DNA of 64,000 nucleotides, taken from assembly GCF_003628755.1 (NCBI RefSeq), contig NZ_CP029256.1:701585-765584 (forward strand), in the 5' to 3' direction. Shown piece after piece: positions 1 through 8,558 of the stretch; position 1 is the first letter of the stretch; each line of letters begins with the position of its first letter. A program made the position numbers and the translations under genes. A model generated the notes under the pieces. The model did no database searches. It was not told the DNA's origin and saw only the letters and a program-made list of their open reading frames with translations. Source of the DNA: Christensenella minuta (lineage in GTDB: Bacteria; Bacillota; Clostridia; Christensenellales; Christensenellaceae).

Positions 1-72
1 TGGAGCCATCGCGAAAATATTGAACGCTTAATGCATGGAAACGAGCGTAAATTGAGTCTATCCAAAAAGTAA
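1..72 (+). CDS. plsY: Glycerol-3-phosphate acyltransferase PlsY, C-terminal end (partial)
   Basis: Only the last 23 codons are present; the gene begins before the window. The reading frame open from base 1 ends at TAA (70-72). The visible peptide has the pattern R-E-N-I-x-R-L-x-x-G-N-E-x-K, which resembles the conserved C-terminus of the membrane acyltransferase PlsY, which acylates glycerol 3-phosphate from acyl-phosphate. The assignment rests on this short tail alone. Confidence 0.6.
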   Translation, partial: WSHRENIERLMHGNERKLSLSKK

Positions 73-79
73 AAAATAC

Positions 80-108
80 TTGCATAAACGGCGCTGTTAT
101 GGTATTCT
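80..108 (+). promoter_or_regulatory. Promoter of the rimP-nusA-infB operon
   Basis: TTGCAT (80-85) and TATTCT (103-108) are separated by 17 bases, close to the vegetative sigma consensus. They lie in the gap after plsY and upstream of the rimP leader hairpin, so they probably start the long operon. Confidence 0.6.
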
Positions 109-133
109 TAAGTAGGTTAATAAATGCTTGACT

Positions 134-161
134 AAAGAGTGGGAGTGAAAACCCACTCTTT
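134..161 (+). promoter_or_regulatory. Leader hairpin before rimP
   Basis: A perfect 10-bp stem (134-143 with 152-161) with an 8-base loop lies between the promoter and rimP. Only a short, interrupted T run follows, near 174-180. A GTGGG/CCCAC hairpin leader is common ahead of rimP in Firmicutes and may act as an attenuator; that role is inferred. Confidence 0.55.
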
Positions 162-192
162 CGCATTATGAATACTTTTTATGGGAGCTGTT

Positions 193-651
193 ATGGCAAA
201 AAATACGCGTGTCCTGGTGGAAGAGATTGCCCTGCCTGTCGTTGAGGCCTTAGGGTTCCGGTATGTGGACACAGAATATGCAAAGCAGGGGCAGGATTGG
301 CTGCTTACGGTTTATATTGATAAAGACGGCGGCGTGCTGATCGATGATTGCGAGACGGTAAGCCGGGCGCTTGAAACGATCCTCGACGAAAAGGATTTGA
401 TTGCGGATAGTTATATCCTGTGCGTTTCTTCGCCCGGGCTTGACCGGCCGCTTAAAAGCGAACGCGATTTTGCGCGTTGCATGGGCAAGAAAATAGATAT
501 AAAGCTTTACAAGCCCTTCGAGGGACGAAAGGAATATACCGGCGTATTGACAGCTTATACGCCGGCGAGCGTTACGATTGAAACGGACGAAAACGAGATC
601 ATCTTCGATTGCAAGGAAACTGCAAAAATTTGCCTGCATTTGGATTTTTGA
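193..651 (+). CDS. rimP: Ribosome maturation factor RimP
   Basis: RimP (YlxS/YhbC family) helps mature the 30S subunit in the cytosol. The protein is 152 residues, normal for the family. It has the N-terminal alpha/beta domain with the pattern D-x-E-Y-x-K near residue 30, the conserved S-S-P-G-L-D-R-P-L motif near 82-90, and a C-terminal SH3-like barrel. I chose the ATG at 193 rather than 181 because GGGAG lies six bases upstream and the protein then starts M-A-K-N. It is the first gene of the operon and is followed after 15 bases by nusA. Confidence 0.93.
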   Translation: MAKNTRVLVEEIALPVVEALGFRYVDTEYAKQGQDWLLTVYIDKDGGVLIDDCETVSRALETILDEKDLIADSYILCVSSPGLDRPLKSERDFARCMGKKIDIKLYKPFEGRKEYTGVLTAYTPASVTIETDENEIIFDCKETAKICLHLDF

Positions 652-666
652 TAAGGAGATAGAATA

Positions 667-1872
667 ATGAATACGGAATTTATGGAAGCTTTATCAGATT
701 TAGAGCATGATAAGGGAATAAAAAAGGATATTTTATTGGAGGCAATCGAGACGGCATTGATTTCGGCCTATAAACGTCATTTCGGTACGGATCAGAATGC
801 GCGTGTCGAGATTGATGGAGATACGGGCGAGATTAAGGTGTTTGCCATTAAAAATGTGGTCGATGAAGTGGAAGACGGGGAGACGGAGATTTCCGTAGCC
901 GATGCGCGTGCGATCAATGAAAAGTATGAAGCGGGCGACGTGCTCGAGACAGAGGTGACGCCGCGTGATTTCGGGCGTATTGCAGCACAGACCGCCAAGC
1001 AGGTCGTCGTACAGCGGATTCGCGAGGCGGAACGCGGCATTATTTACGATCAATATTCCGAAAAGGAAAATGAGGTGCTGACTGCGATTGTGCACAGGAT
1101 TGAGCGCGGAAACGTTTATGTAGAGCTTGGCCGTGCGGAAGGCATTATCCCCGTAAGCGAAACGGTATATTCCGAGCAGTACAATATCAACGACCGCCTG
1201 AAGGTCTACGTCCTTGAAGTAAAAAAGACGAACAAGGGGCCGCAGATCATTGTATCCCGCACCCATCCTGCGCTTATTAAGCGCCTGTTTGAGATCGAGG
1301 TGCCGGAGATTCGGCAAAATGTCGTGCAGATTAAGAGTATTGCGCGCGAAGCGGGAGGCCGTACCAAGATCGCTGTATGGAGCGATGAAAAGGACGTAGA
1401 CCCGGTAGGCGCCTGTGTAGGGCACAAAGGAACGCGCATTGAAAAGGTGGTGGAGGAACTGGGCGGCGAAAAAATAGACGTGGTTCCGTGGAGTTCGGAC
1501 CCAATCGAGTTCATCGCAAACGCGCTGCGGCCTGCAAAGGTTGTTATGGTCCAGATTAATGAAGACGAAAAGGCCGCCAAAGTGATCGTACCCGATTACC
1601 AGCTCTCGCTTGCAATCGGGAAAGAGGGACAGAATGCGCGTCTTGCCGCGAAGCTGACGGGATGGAAGATCGATATCAAGAGCCAATCCCAGACAGAGCA
1701 GGAGGTTTTCGGCGAAGCGTTTGCAAATGCGGATACAAGTTTTGATTCGATGGCTGGTGAATTTGGAATCGTAGACCAGCTGAATGAAGAAGAAGCGGTG
1801 GAAGAAGTCGAAGAAGATATCATTCTCGACAACTTTGCAGCGGATGACCAGAATCCGGAGGAAGACAAATAA
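667..1872 (+). CDS. nusA: Transcription termination/antitermination factor NusA
   Basis: NusA binds RNA polymerase and nascent RNA and controls pausing, termination and antitermination. The 401-residue protein has the N-terminal polymerase-binding domain, an S1 domain (about 135-200) and two KH domains, with GxxG loops V-G-H-K-G-T and I-G-K-E-G-Q. The C-terminus is a strongly acidic tail (about 370-401) instead of the proteobacterial AR repeats, as in other Firmicutes. A good Shine-Dalgarno, AAGGAGAT, precedes the ATG. Confidence 0.97.
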   Translation: MNTEFMEALSDLEHDKGIKKDILLEAIETALISAYKRHFGTDQNARVEIDGDTGEIKVFAIKNVVDEVEDGETEISVADARAINEKYEAGDVLETEVTPRDFGRIAAQTAKQVVVQRIREAERGIIYDQYSEKENEVLTAIVHRIERGNVYVELGRAEGIIPVSETVYSEQYNINDRLKVYVLEVKKTNKGPQIIVSRTHPALIKRLFEIEVPEIRQNVVQIKSIAREAGGRTKIAVWSDEKDVDPVGACVGHKGTRIEKVVEELGGEKIDVVPWSSDPIEFIANALRPAKVVMVQINEDEKAAKVIVPDYQLSLAIGKEGQNARLAAKLTGWKIDIKSQSQTEQEVFGEAFANADTSFDSMAGEFGIVDQLNEEEAVEEVEEDIILDNFAADDQNPEEDK

Positions 1873-1885
1873 GAAGGTGGTTGGT

Positions 1886-2149
1886 TTGAACAAAAAGCAG
1901 CCGGTTAGGATGTGCGTCGCCTGCCGTGCGGGAAAACCGAAGCGGGAGTTGGTGCGGCTTGTCCGTACCAAAGAGGGTATGCTTTCCGTTGACGAAACAG
2001 GCAAGGCCCAAGGGCGCGGCGCATATGTGTGTGCGGATGAGGCGTGTATCGAGAAGGCCAAAAAAATTTTCCCCAAGGTGATGCGCTGCGAAATGGATGA
2101 AACCATCTACGAAAAGCTCATGAGGATTGCGTGCAGGCATGGGAAATGA
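1886..2149 (+). CDS. rnpM: RNase P modulator RnpM (YlxR)
   Basis: This is a small basic RNA-binding protein of the YlxR family, reported in Bacillus as a modulator of RNase P (RnpM). The signature R-M-C-V-A-C-R follows the start and the G-R-G-A-Y-V-C motif lies mid-protein. I chose the TTG at 1886 because AAGGTGG lies five bases upstream and gives 87 residues, the family length; longer in-frame starts would run deep into nusA. It sits in its standard place between nusA and ylxQ. Confidence 0.88.
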   Translation: MNKKQPVRMCVACRAGKPKRELVRLVRTKEGMLSVDETGKAQGRGAYVCADEACIEKAKKIFPKVMRCEMDETIYEKLMRIACRHGK

Positions 2150-2474
2150 AAAGTTCCTGAGATTCCTTGGACTTGCGGCCCGGGCGGGAAAACTTGTCTA
2201 TGGAGCGCAGGGAGTCGATCAAGCGATCAAGAAAAGAAGAGCGAAGCTCGTCATTGTAGACGGGAGTGCTTCTGAAAATACGAAAAAAGAGATAGGGGAT
2301 GCCTGCACCTATTACCGCGTGAGGGTCATCGTTCTTGATGAGAGCGGGGTATTGGGCAGGAGTCTCCACAAACCAAACAATAAAGTCATAGGAATAGTGT
2401 GTCCACAGTTTGCACAAAGCGCATGGGACAAATATAACGCTATTTCCGGGGGTGAAACTATTGAGCAAGATTAG
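2139..2474 (+). CDS. ylxQ: L7Ae-family RNA-binding protein YlxQ
   Basis: This is a 111-residue L7Ae/L30e-fold protein, a family that binds kink-turns in RNA. The sequence has the expected L[12 protein letters not shown] start and an A-K-L-V-I-V-D strand. The ATG at 2139 overlaps the end of rnpM; a TTG at 2127 is possible. The locus is the usual one before infB. OLE RNA complexes elsewhere use an L7Ae-family kink-turn protein (OapC), and this window carries an OLE RNA, so a role there is possible but unproven. Confidence 0.85.
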   Translation: MGNEKFLRFLGLAARAGKLVYGAQGVDQAIKKRRAKLVIVDGSASENTKKEIGDACTYYRVRVIVLDESGVLGRSLHKPNNKVIGIVCPQFAQSAWDKYNAISGGETIEQD

Positions 2475-4926
2475 AATTTTAGAAACAAACAAATCGCTTC
2501 TCGCAAATGCGCAGAATATTTTCAACCGCATTTTGGAAATGCAAACGGAGGCTGACGGCCAAATCCGTGATATAAAAGCCATCGAAGCCAAAATTCTTGA
2601 TATTGAAAAAATCAAGAATGAGAAAGCGCGTGCGGAAAAGGAAGAGCAGCAGCGCGCGGAGGAAGAGGCAAAACGTCTGGCCGAACAGGAGGCCAAGGCC
2701 GCCGAAGAGAAGGCAGCCCTGCAAAAGGCGGCAATAACGGATGTAAAGGAAGAGACGGAAACGCCTGAACCGGCAGAAGCGGCGGAAGCGCATAAGGCGG
2801 CTCCACAAAAGAAAACGGAGCAGCCCGCCCGCCCTGCCGCACGGGAGCCGCAGCAGCAACAGCAGCGTGCGCCGCAGGGGAGACGGCCGGAAGCGAAAGA
2901 GAAACCAATACCCCAGAAACAGGAAACAAAGGAAGCGCCGAAGAAGCAGGAACGCGGCGACGCCAAGCCTGTTAAGAAATTCGCGAATACGAACGCGAAG
3001 CCGGGCGGCTTTGAGCATGGGAAAAAGACGAAAAAACAGCTTGAAGAAGAGCGCATGAAGCGCCCCAAGATTAAGGAGCGCGTCTTTAATATCGACGATG
3101 ACGATTTCCCGAAAGGCTCGAGGAAGCGGCATAAAAAACAGCAACAGCCCAAAATGGTAATCGAGCCGATCAGGATTGAAAAAGCGGTGATTACCGAGGA
3201 GACGATCTCTGTAAAATTATTTTCGGAGAAGATTGGGAAACCCGTTTCCGAAATCCTGAAAAAACTGCTGCTGCTCGGGATGATGTCTACCATCAATTCT
3301 CAGATAGACTTTGACACGGCTACACTTGTTGCGGGTGAATTTGGGATTGAGCTTGAACAGAAGATAGAGAAAACGGCAGAGGATATTCTGGTCGAGGAAG
3401 CGCCCGATACGGAAGAACAGTTGCAGAAGCGTCCGCCTATCGTCACCATTATGGGCCATGTAGACCATGGCAAAACCTCACTGCTCGATAAGATCAGGCA
3501 GTCCAAGGTTACGGAAGGCGAAGCTGGCGGCATCACCCAGCATATCGGCGCCTACCAGGTGGAACTGAACGGTGAGAAGATTACGTTCATCGATACGCCC
3601 GGACATGAAGCGTTTACGGCGATGCGCGCGCGGGGGGCGCAGGTAACGGATATTGCGATTATCGTAGTTGCGGCGGACGACGGCATCATGCCTCAGACAG
3701 TGGAGGCGATCAACCATGCAAAGTCTGCGGACGTTCCGATCATTGTTGCGGTCAACAAGATCGACCGCCCGAACGCGAACATTCAAAAAATCATGCAGGA
3801 ACTGACGGAGCATGATCTTCTGCCCGAGGAATGGGGCGGCGAAACAATTGTCGTCCCGGTTTCGGCGAAGACGGGCGAAGGAATCGATAAGCTTCTGGAG
3901 ATGATCCTGCTTGTAGCAGAGGTACAGGAGCTTAAAGCAAACCCGGACCGTCTTGCGAAGGGGACCATTGTGGAAGCGCAGCTTGACAAGGGACGCGGAC
4001 CCGTTGCGACCGTTTTGGTGGAAACCGGAACGCTTCGGACCGGAGACACGATTATTGCGGGGACGGCCTATGGCCGGGTGCGTGCTATGGTCGACGACCT
4101 GGGACAGACAGTGAATGAAGCGCTTCCGTCCCAGCCGGTGGAGGTCATTGGATTCTCCGAGGTCCCGGTTGCGGGCGATATCCTGCACGCTGCTCCTGCG
4201 GATAAGCTTTCCAAGCAGGTTGCCGAGGAAAGAAAAGACCGGCAAAAGGCGGAAATGCTCAAGAAGATGTCCAAGGTTTCCCTTGACGACCTGTTCAGTC
4301 AGATCGCGGAAGGGCAGATCAAGGATCTCAATATTGTTATCAAGGCAGACGTGCAGGGATCCGTAGAGGCGGTTCGCCAATCCCTCGAAAAGCTTTCCAA
4401 CGAGGAAGTGCGCGTGCGCGCGATCCACTGTGGCGTAGGCGCGATCACGGAGACAGACGTAATGCTTGCTTCCGCCGCAAATGCGATTATCATTGGATTT
4501 AACGTCCGTCCGGATAATATGGCACAGGCGGCCGCAGAGCGGGAGAAGGTCGATATCAGGCTCTATCGTATCATTTATAAGGCAATTGAAGATATCACTG
4601 CCGCCATGAAAGGGATGCTCGAGCCTGAATTTGAAGAACTTGTGATCGGTCATGCGGAAGTGCGTCAGACCTTTAAGGTCTCGGCGGTAGGTACGATCGC
4701 GGGATGCTATGTGACGGACGGCATGATCCGCAGAAATGCACAGGCGCGTTTGCTGCGGGATAATGTGGTTATCTATGAAGGAGCACTCAGTTCTCTGAAG
4801 CGTTTTAAAGACGATGCCAAGGAAGTTGCGCAAGGATATGAATGCGGACTTTCCCTTGAACGCTTTGACGATATCAAGGAAGGCGACGTTGTTGAGTGTT
4901 TCGAGATGCATGAAATCGCACGTTAA
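2461..4926 (+). CDS. infB: Translation initiation factor IF-2
   Basis: IF-2 is the GTPase that places fMet-tRNA on the 30S subunit and promotes subunit joining. About 821 residues: a long, low-complexity N-terminal region rich in Lys/Glu/Ala/Gln (about 40-230), the IF2_N helical module (about 250-300), then the G domain with G-H-V-D-H-G-K-T near 332, D-T-P-G-H-E and N-K-I-D, followed by the tRNA-binding domains. The start is probably TTG 2461 (L-S-K-I-R), which overlaps ylxQ and sits behind GGGGGTG; GTG 2452 is the alternative. Confidence 0.95.
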   Translation: MSKIRILETNKSLLANAQNIFNRILEMQTEADGQIRDIKAIEAKILDIEKIKNEKARAEKEEQQRAEEEAKRLAEQEAKAAEEKAALQKAAITDVKEETETPEPAEAAEAHKAAPQKKTEQPARPAAREPQQQQQRAPQGRRPEAKEKPIPQKQETKEAPKKQERGDAKPVKKFANTNAKPGGFEHGKKTKKQLEEERMKRPKIKERVFNIDDDDFPKGSRKRHKKQQQPKMVIEPIRIEKAVITEETISVKLFSEKIGKPVSEILKKLLLLGMMSTINSQIDFDTATLVAGEFGIELEQKIEKTAEDILVEEAPDTEEQLQKRPPIVTIMGHVDHGKTSLLDKIRQSKVTEGEAGGITQHIGAYQVELNGEKITFIDTPGHEAFTAMRARGAQVTDIAIIVVAADDGIMPQTVEAINHAKSADVPIIVAVNKIDRPNANIQKIMQELTEHDLLPEEWGGETIVVPVSAKTGEGIDKLLEMILLVAEVQELKANPDRLAKGTIVEAQLDKGRGPVATVLVETGTLRTGDTIIAGTAYGRVRAMVDDLGQTVNEALPSQPVEVIGFSEVPVAGDILHAAPADKLSKQVAEERKDRQKAEMLKKMSKVSLDDLFSQIAEGQIKDLNIVIKADVQGSVEAVRQSLEKLSNEEVRVRAIHCGVGAITETDVMLASAANAIIIGFNVRPDNMAQAAAEREKVDIRLYRIIYKAIEDITAAMKGMLEPEFEELVIGHAEVRQTFKVSAVGTIAGCYVTDGMIRRNAQARLLRDNVVIYEGALSSLKRFKDDAKEVAQGYECGLSLERFDDIKEGDVVECFEMHEIAR

Positions 4927-4940
4927 GGAGTGAAGCGCTT

Positions 4941-5297
4941 ATGGCTACAAACCGGATTAATAGGATTGACGAAGAGGTAAAACGCGCTCTTTCCGAAATC
5001 ATAAGGAACGACGTCAAGGATGATCGACTGTCCGGCATGACAACTGTTACAAAGGTCGAGATTACGCCGGATTTGAAATTTGGCAAGGTATATGTCAGCG
5101 TATATGGAACGGAGAAAGAGAAGCGGGCTTCTATCGACGCTTTAACGCACGGCGCTTCTTTTATCCGTATGAAGCTTGCGGGAGCGGTTGATTTAAGGCG
5201 CGTCCCAGAGCTTGCTTTTGTATTGGATGATTCAATCGAATACAGCATCAAAATTTCAAAGCTGATCGATGATGTGAACAGTAAGGAAACGAAATGA
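4941..5297 (+). CDS. rbfA: 30S ribosome-binding factor RbfA
   Basis: RbfA is a cold-shock maturation factor that acts on the 16S rRNA 5' end. The 118-residue product has the family's KH-like fold and the patterns R-I-N-R-I-D-E-E-V, K-V-Y-V-S-V-Y-G and the conserved C-terminal D-D-S-I-E. AAGGAG lies eleven bases upstream of the ATG. It overlaps the next gene (nrnA) by four bases (ATGA), indicating coupling. Confidence 0.95.
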   Translation: MATNRINRIDEEVKRALSEIIRNDVKDDRLSGMTTVTKVEITPDLKFGKVYVSVYGTEKEKRASIDALTHGASFIRMKLAGAVDLRRVPELAFVLDDSIEYSIKISKLIDDVNSKETK

Positions 5298-6244
5298 AGG
5301 AAGTCGTTGCATTTTTGGAGCAGCACAATAAATTTGCGGTATTTACTCACCTGAACCCGGACGGGGATGCGTTGGGAAGCGCTTATGCGCTTGCACAAAC
5401 ATTAAATAATCTTGGCAAGTCCGCCGAGGTTATTTTATTATGTGAACCGCCTGCAAAATACAGGTTTGGACGCTTTGAGCGTTTGTACCGGATACTGGGG
5501 GACGTTTCGGCCGCATCTTATGACGCGGCGGTTGCGGTTGATTGCGCAACCGCGAAACGGCTTTCGTATGCTCAGGAGCTGTTTATGCAGTTGCCTAACT
5601 GCAACATAGACCATCATGTCTCCAACACCAATTATGCGCAAATTAATTATGTGGCGGACTTGCCGGCGACCGGAGAAATCATTTGGCAGTTAGGGGAAGA
5701 ATTAGGAGCGCGGGCGGACGAAACGGTGCGGATGGCCGTTTATATGGCGATCTCCACGGATACGGGAAATTTTACGTATTCCAATACCCAAAAAACGACT
5801 TTGGAATTATTTTCCCGGCTGGTTGCCGAGGGACTGCCACTATCCGCAATGGCAGAGCAGATTTTCAACCGGCGGTCGCTTGGGGCAACGAAGCTGATCG
5901 CGCGCTTCATTGACAAAATCCGGCTTTATGAAAACGGAATGCTGGCAGTTTCGGTCATTATGTTGGATGATATCGAACAAAGCGGTGCGGATTTATCTGA
6001 TACGGAGATATTGATTGATTATGCACGCGAGGTCGAAGGTGTGGAAATTGCCGCGTTTATTCGCGAAATGAGCCGGGATACTTACAAAATCAGCCTTCGT
6101 GCAAATATCTATGCCGACGTTGGAGAACTTGCTGCGCAATTTGGCGGCGGAGGACACGTCAAAGCAGCCGGATGTATGCTAAAGGGAAATATTTATGATG
6201 TCACGGAGACACTGATAAAAGCGGCGAGGAATTATCTGAAGTGA
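5294..6244 (+). CDS. nrnA: DHH-family oligoribonuclease/pAp phosphatase NrnA
   Basis: NrnA degrades short oligonucleotides and removes the 3' phosphate from pAp. The 316-residue protein has the DHH domain with H-L-N-P-D-G-D-A-L-G near residue 19 and the D-H-H motif near 98. The C-terminal DHHA1 domain carries G-G-G-G-H-x-x-A-A-G. These are the metal and nucleotide ligands of the family. It lies between rbfA and truB, as in many Firmicutes, and overlaps both by four bases. Confidence 0.93.
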   Translation: MKEVVAFLEQHNKFAVFTHLNPDGDALGSAYALAQTLNNLGKSAEVILLCEPPAKYRFGRFERLYRILGDVSAASYDAAVAVDCATAKRLSYAQELFMQLPNCNIDHHVSNTNYAQINYVADLPATGEIIWQLGEELGARADETVRMAVYMAISTDTGNFTYSNTQKTTLELFSRLVAEGLPLSAMAEQIFNRRSLGATKLIARFIDKIRLYENGMLAVSVIMLDDIEQSGADLSDTEILIDYAREVEGVEIAAFIREMSRDTYKISLRANIYADVGELAAQFGGGGHVKAAGCMLKGNIYDVTETLIKAARNYLK

Positions 6245-7140
6245 ACGGCGTTTTGAACATACTTAAACCTCCGGCGATGACGTCGAGCGACGTAGTTTCC
6301 CATGTGCGCAGGATTCTTATGCAGAAAAAGGCGGGTCATACGGGCACTCTTGATCCGGGGGCGGCAGGCGTGCTTCCGGTTTGTGTCGGACGCGCGACCA
6401 AGATCGCTGATTACATCATGCGCGGCGATAAGGAATATATTGCGGAAATCACCTTTGGTGCCGAAACAGATACGCAGGATAGTTATGGGAGTGTAACCCG
6501 CACTTGTGAAAGCAATATAATGAAGGAAATGCTGGCCTGTATTTTGCCGGATTTTACCGGCAAGCTTTTGCAGAGGCCACCAATGTATTCGGCGGTAAAA
6601 CACGAAGGCCGAAAACTTTACCAGCTTGCCCGCAAGGGCATTGTAGTGGAAAAGCCGCTCCGTGAAGTGCGTGTACATGAAATAGAGCTGCTTGGCGGGA
6701 CTTGCAACCGTTTCCTTTTGCGAATCCGCTGTTCCAAAGGCACTTATATCCGCACCCTGTGTGCGGATATGGGCGAGGCGCTTTCTTCTTGTGCCTACAC
6801 GTCGTTCTTGATGCGGACGGAAACGTGCGGTATTCGGATAGAGGATACGTACACGCTGCCTGAGGTCGAAATGCTGATGCAGGCGGGAGATGTAGAAAGG
6901 GCGGTACAGCCGATGGAGCAGGTGCTTTCTTTTCTGGAACCGATATATTGTGACCCATATTTATACCGCTTCCTTACTACGGGAACGCCGATCGACCTGG
7001 CAAAGGCGAAGCTGTCCGTAGAGCCGGACAAAGAATATACGGTCTACTGTAAAGGTGAGCTGATTGGGATAGGTAAAAAAGAAAGGGATACACTGAAGAT
7101 TGTATCCATGCTGAAAGAATTGGGGGATCTTCGCAGGTGA
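6241..7140 (+). CDS. truB: tRNA pseudouridine(55) synthase TruB
   Basis: TruB converts U55 of the tRNA T-loop to pseudouridine. The 299-residue protein starts at GTG 6241, overlapping the nrnA stop. It has the diagnostic G-H-T-G-T-L-D-P-x-A-x-G-V-L-P motif with catalytic Asp38, and the C-S-K-G-T-Y-I-R-T-L motif around 163-172. A small C-terminal domain completes it. The stop overlaps the ribF start, so translation is likely coupled. Confidence 0.95.
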   Translation: MNGVLNILKPPAMTSSDVVSHVRRILMQKKAGHTGTLDPGAAGVLPVCVGRATKIADYIMRGDKEYIAEITFGAETDTQDSYGSVTRTCESNIMKEMLACILPDFTGKLLQRPPMYSAVKHEGRKLYQLARKGIVVEKPLREVRVHEIELLGGTCNRFLLRIRCSKGTYIRTLCADMGEALSSCAYTSFLMRTETCGIRIEDTYTLPEVEMLMQAGDVERAVQPMEQVLSFLEPIYCDPYLYRFLTTGTPIDLAKAKLSVEPDKEYTVYCKGELIGIGKKERDTLKIVSMLKELGDLRR

Positions 7141-8057
7141 AACTGCTGACACAAAATGATTTGCCGCTCAGCGAGGAGACGGCTGTCGCGATCGGCCTGT
7201 TTGACGGCATACACGCCGGGCATATGGCGCTGATCCATGATATAGAGTGCCAAACGGGGCTGAAGTCCCTTGTCTATACGTTTGATACAAAGCCAAACCA
7301 CACAGCCTATAAGAATATTTATACGGCGGAGGAGAAGGCTTCTATTTTCGCTTCCCTGAATGTGGACATGCTCTACCAGCAGTCCTTTACCCGTGAATTT
7401 TCCAGATTGACCAAGGAAGCGTTCATGGAACGAATAGTGAAGGATATGCGTGCCAGACATATTACGGTTGGCTTCGATTTCCGTTTCGGTAGGAATGCGG
7501 AAGGAACCGCTGGGTATCTGCAGGAGCAGGCGGGGCGGTTTGGCTATACGGTATGCATTGTGCCTGCAGTAAAATGTGGAGACGGCAAAATAAGCAGCAC
7601 GTTGATCCGTGGCCATATCGAACGCGGAGAGATGGAGCAGACGGCTTCGCTGCTCGGACGCTTTTATTTCATCGACGGCAAGATTGAAAAAGGAAAGCAC
7701 CTGGGGTCGTCGATTGGGTTCCCAACGGCTAATATTTCAACGGACAAGCTGTTGCCGCGTTACGGGGTATATGCTACGATCGCTCAGATCGACGGGAAAT
7801 GTTATCCGGCGGTGACGAACGTCGGCATAAAACCTACCGTTTCGGATGCGGGCGTTCCTAATGTGGAGACCTTTATTTTTGATTTTTCCGGCGATGTTTA
7901 CAATGAATGGATGCGCGTTAATTTTGTGTCGTTCCTGCGCGGAGAACGAACGTTCCCGAACGTTGACGCACTGCAGAAGCAAATTGCGCAGGATGCGCAT
8001 TTGGCATATGAAATGCTCAGGGATTTAGAGGTTTACAAAAACCATATTCTGTGGTAA
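7137..8057 (+). CDS. ribF: Bifunctional riboflavin kinase/FAD synthetase RibF
   Basis: RibF makes FMN and FAD from riboflavin and ATP. The 306-residue protein has an N-terminal nucleotidyltransferase domain with G-L-F-D-G-I-H-A-G-H near residues 21-30 and a C-terminal riboflavin kinase domain with G-S-S-I-G-F-P-T-A-N near 190. It starts at GTG 7137 within the truB stop region. A promoter for rpsO seems to lie across its 3' end. Confidence 0.95.
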   Translation: MKLLTQNDLPLSEETAVAIGLFDGIHAGHMALIHDIECQTGLKSLVYTFDTKPNHTAYKNIYTAEEKASIFASLNVDMLYQQSFTREFSRLTKEAFMERIVKDMRARHITVGFDFRFGRNAEGTAGYLQEQAGRFGYTVCIVPAVKCGDGKISSTLIRGHIERGEMEQTASLLGRFYFIDGKIEKGKHLGSSIGFPTANISTDKLLPRYGVYATIAQIDGKCYPAVTNVGIKPTVSDAGVPNVETFIFDFSGDVYNEWMRVNFVSFLRGERTFPNVDALQKQIAQDAHLAYEMLRDLEVYKNHILW

Positions 8058-8060
8058 ACT
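8032..8060 (+). promoter_or_regulatory. Probable rpsO promoter
   Basis: TTTACA (8032-8037) and TAAACT (8055-8060) are spaced by 17 bases; a perfect TATAAT also starts at 8060 but is then 22 bases from the -35. The site spans the ribF stop codon and leaves a leader of roughly 85 bases for rpsO. Confidence 0.45.
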
Positions 8061-8065
8061 ATAAT

Positions 8066-8150
8066 ACGTATTGATTATCGGATGCTCCGATGTACGACAA
8101 CTCCGACGTCACCGTAGCATCACGAGTTTTCAAAAAAATGGAGGTAAGAA
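8066..8150 (+). promoter_or_regulatory. rpsO 5' leader, possible S15 autoregulatory RNA
   Basis: The leader contains a stem of GATGCT (8081-8086) with AGCATC (8116-8121) and a smaller CGGA/TCCG hairpin overlapping it. S15 represses its own translation through leader structures in several bacteria. I only see pairing potential here, not a recognisable known S15 site. Confidence 0.3.
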
Positions 8151-8414
8151 ATGGACAAAGCAGTTAAGACAGAAATCATTCAGAAGTATGCCCAGAAAGA
8201 AGGGGATACCGGTTCGCCGGAAGTGCAAATTGCTCTCCTGACGTACAGGATCAATCACCTGAACGAACATCTGAAACAATTTAAAAAAGACGCGCACTCG
8301 AAGCGCGGCCTGCTGAAAATGGTTGGTAAAAGGCGCAACTTGCTCAACTATCTGAAGGAAAAAGATATTGAGCGTTACAGAAGCCTGATCAGTAGCCTGA
8401 ATTTAAGAAAGTAA
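8151..8414 (+). CDS. rpsO: 30S ribosomal protein S15
   Basis: S15 is a primary 16S rRNA-binding protein of the small subunit platform. The 87-residue product is full length, with the typical [15 protein letters not shown] and the L-N-Y-L-K-E-K-D-x-x-R-Y C-terminal patterns. ATGGAGGT is the ribosome-binding site. It has its own promoter and terminator and is followed by pnp, a conserved pairing. Confidence 0.98.
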   Translation: MDKAVKTEIIQKYAQKEGDTGSPEVQIALLTYRINHLNEHLKQFKKDAHSKRGLLKMVGKRRNLLNYLKEKDIERYRSLISSLNLRK

Positions 8415-8422
8415 GCGATAAG

Positions 8423-8447
8423 GAGCGGGGCTTGTCTCGCTCTTTTT
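8423..8447 (+). terminator. Terminator after rpsO
   Basis: An 8-bp stem (8423-8430 with 8435-8442, including G-U pairs) and a 4-base loop are followed by five T. Confidence 0.7.
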
Positions 8448-8459
8448 GCATGCCAGGTG

Positions 8460-8506
8460 CCGGGACACCACCGGGCGGAGGGACGCCTGCGTGGTGTTCC
8501 GGTTTT
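8460..8506 (+). promoter_or_regulatory. Large hairpin in the rpsO-pnp gap
   Basis: A 12-bp stem (8460-8471 with 8491-8502, one G-U pair) encloses a GC-rich loop that can itself form GGCG/CGCC, then TTTT. It could be a second terminator. It could also be a pnp leader structure like those used for PNPase autoregulation elsewhere. The two cannot be told apart here. Confidence 0.5.
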
Positions 8507-8558
8507 ATCGATTCGTTACCAATAGAGGGAATATAAAGAAAGAACATAGGAGGAAACT

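Noticed and set aside
2640-2960. Repeat array in the N-terminal part of infB and in the biotin carrier linker
   Set aside because: These are low-complexity Lys/Glu/Ala/Gln and Ala/Pro codon runs that are normal in both proteins; no unit repeats with fixed spacing, and there is no CRISPR-like pattern.
733-4911. Long minus-strand open frames opposite nusA and infB (up to 477 codons)
   Set aside because: They lie opposite genes with clear families, have no ribosome sites, are rich in Arg/His/Cys/Phe as expected for antisense frames, and match no family I recognise.
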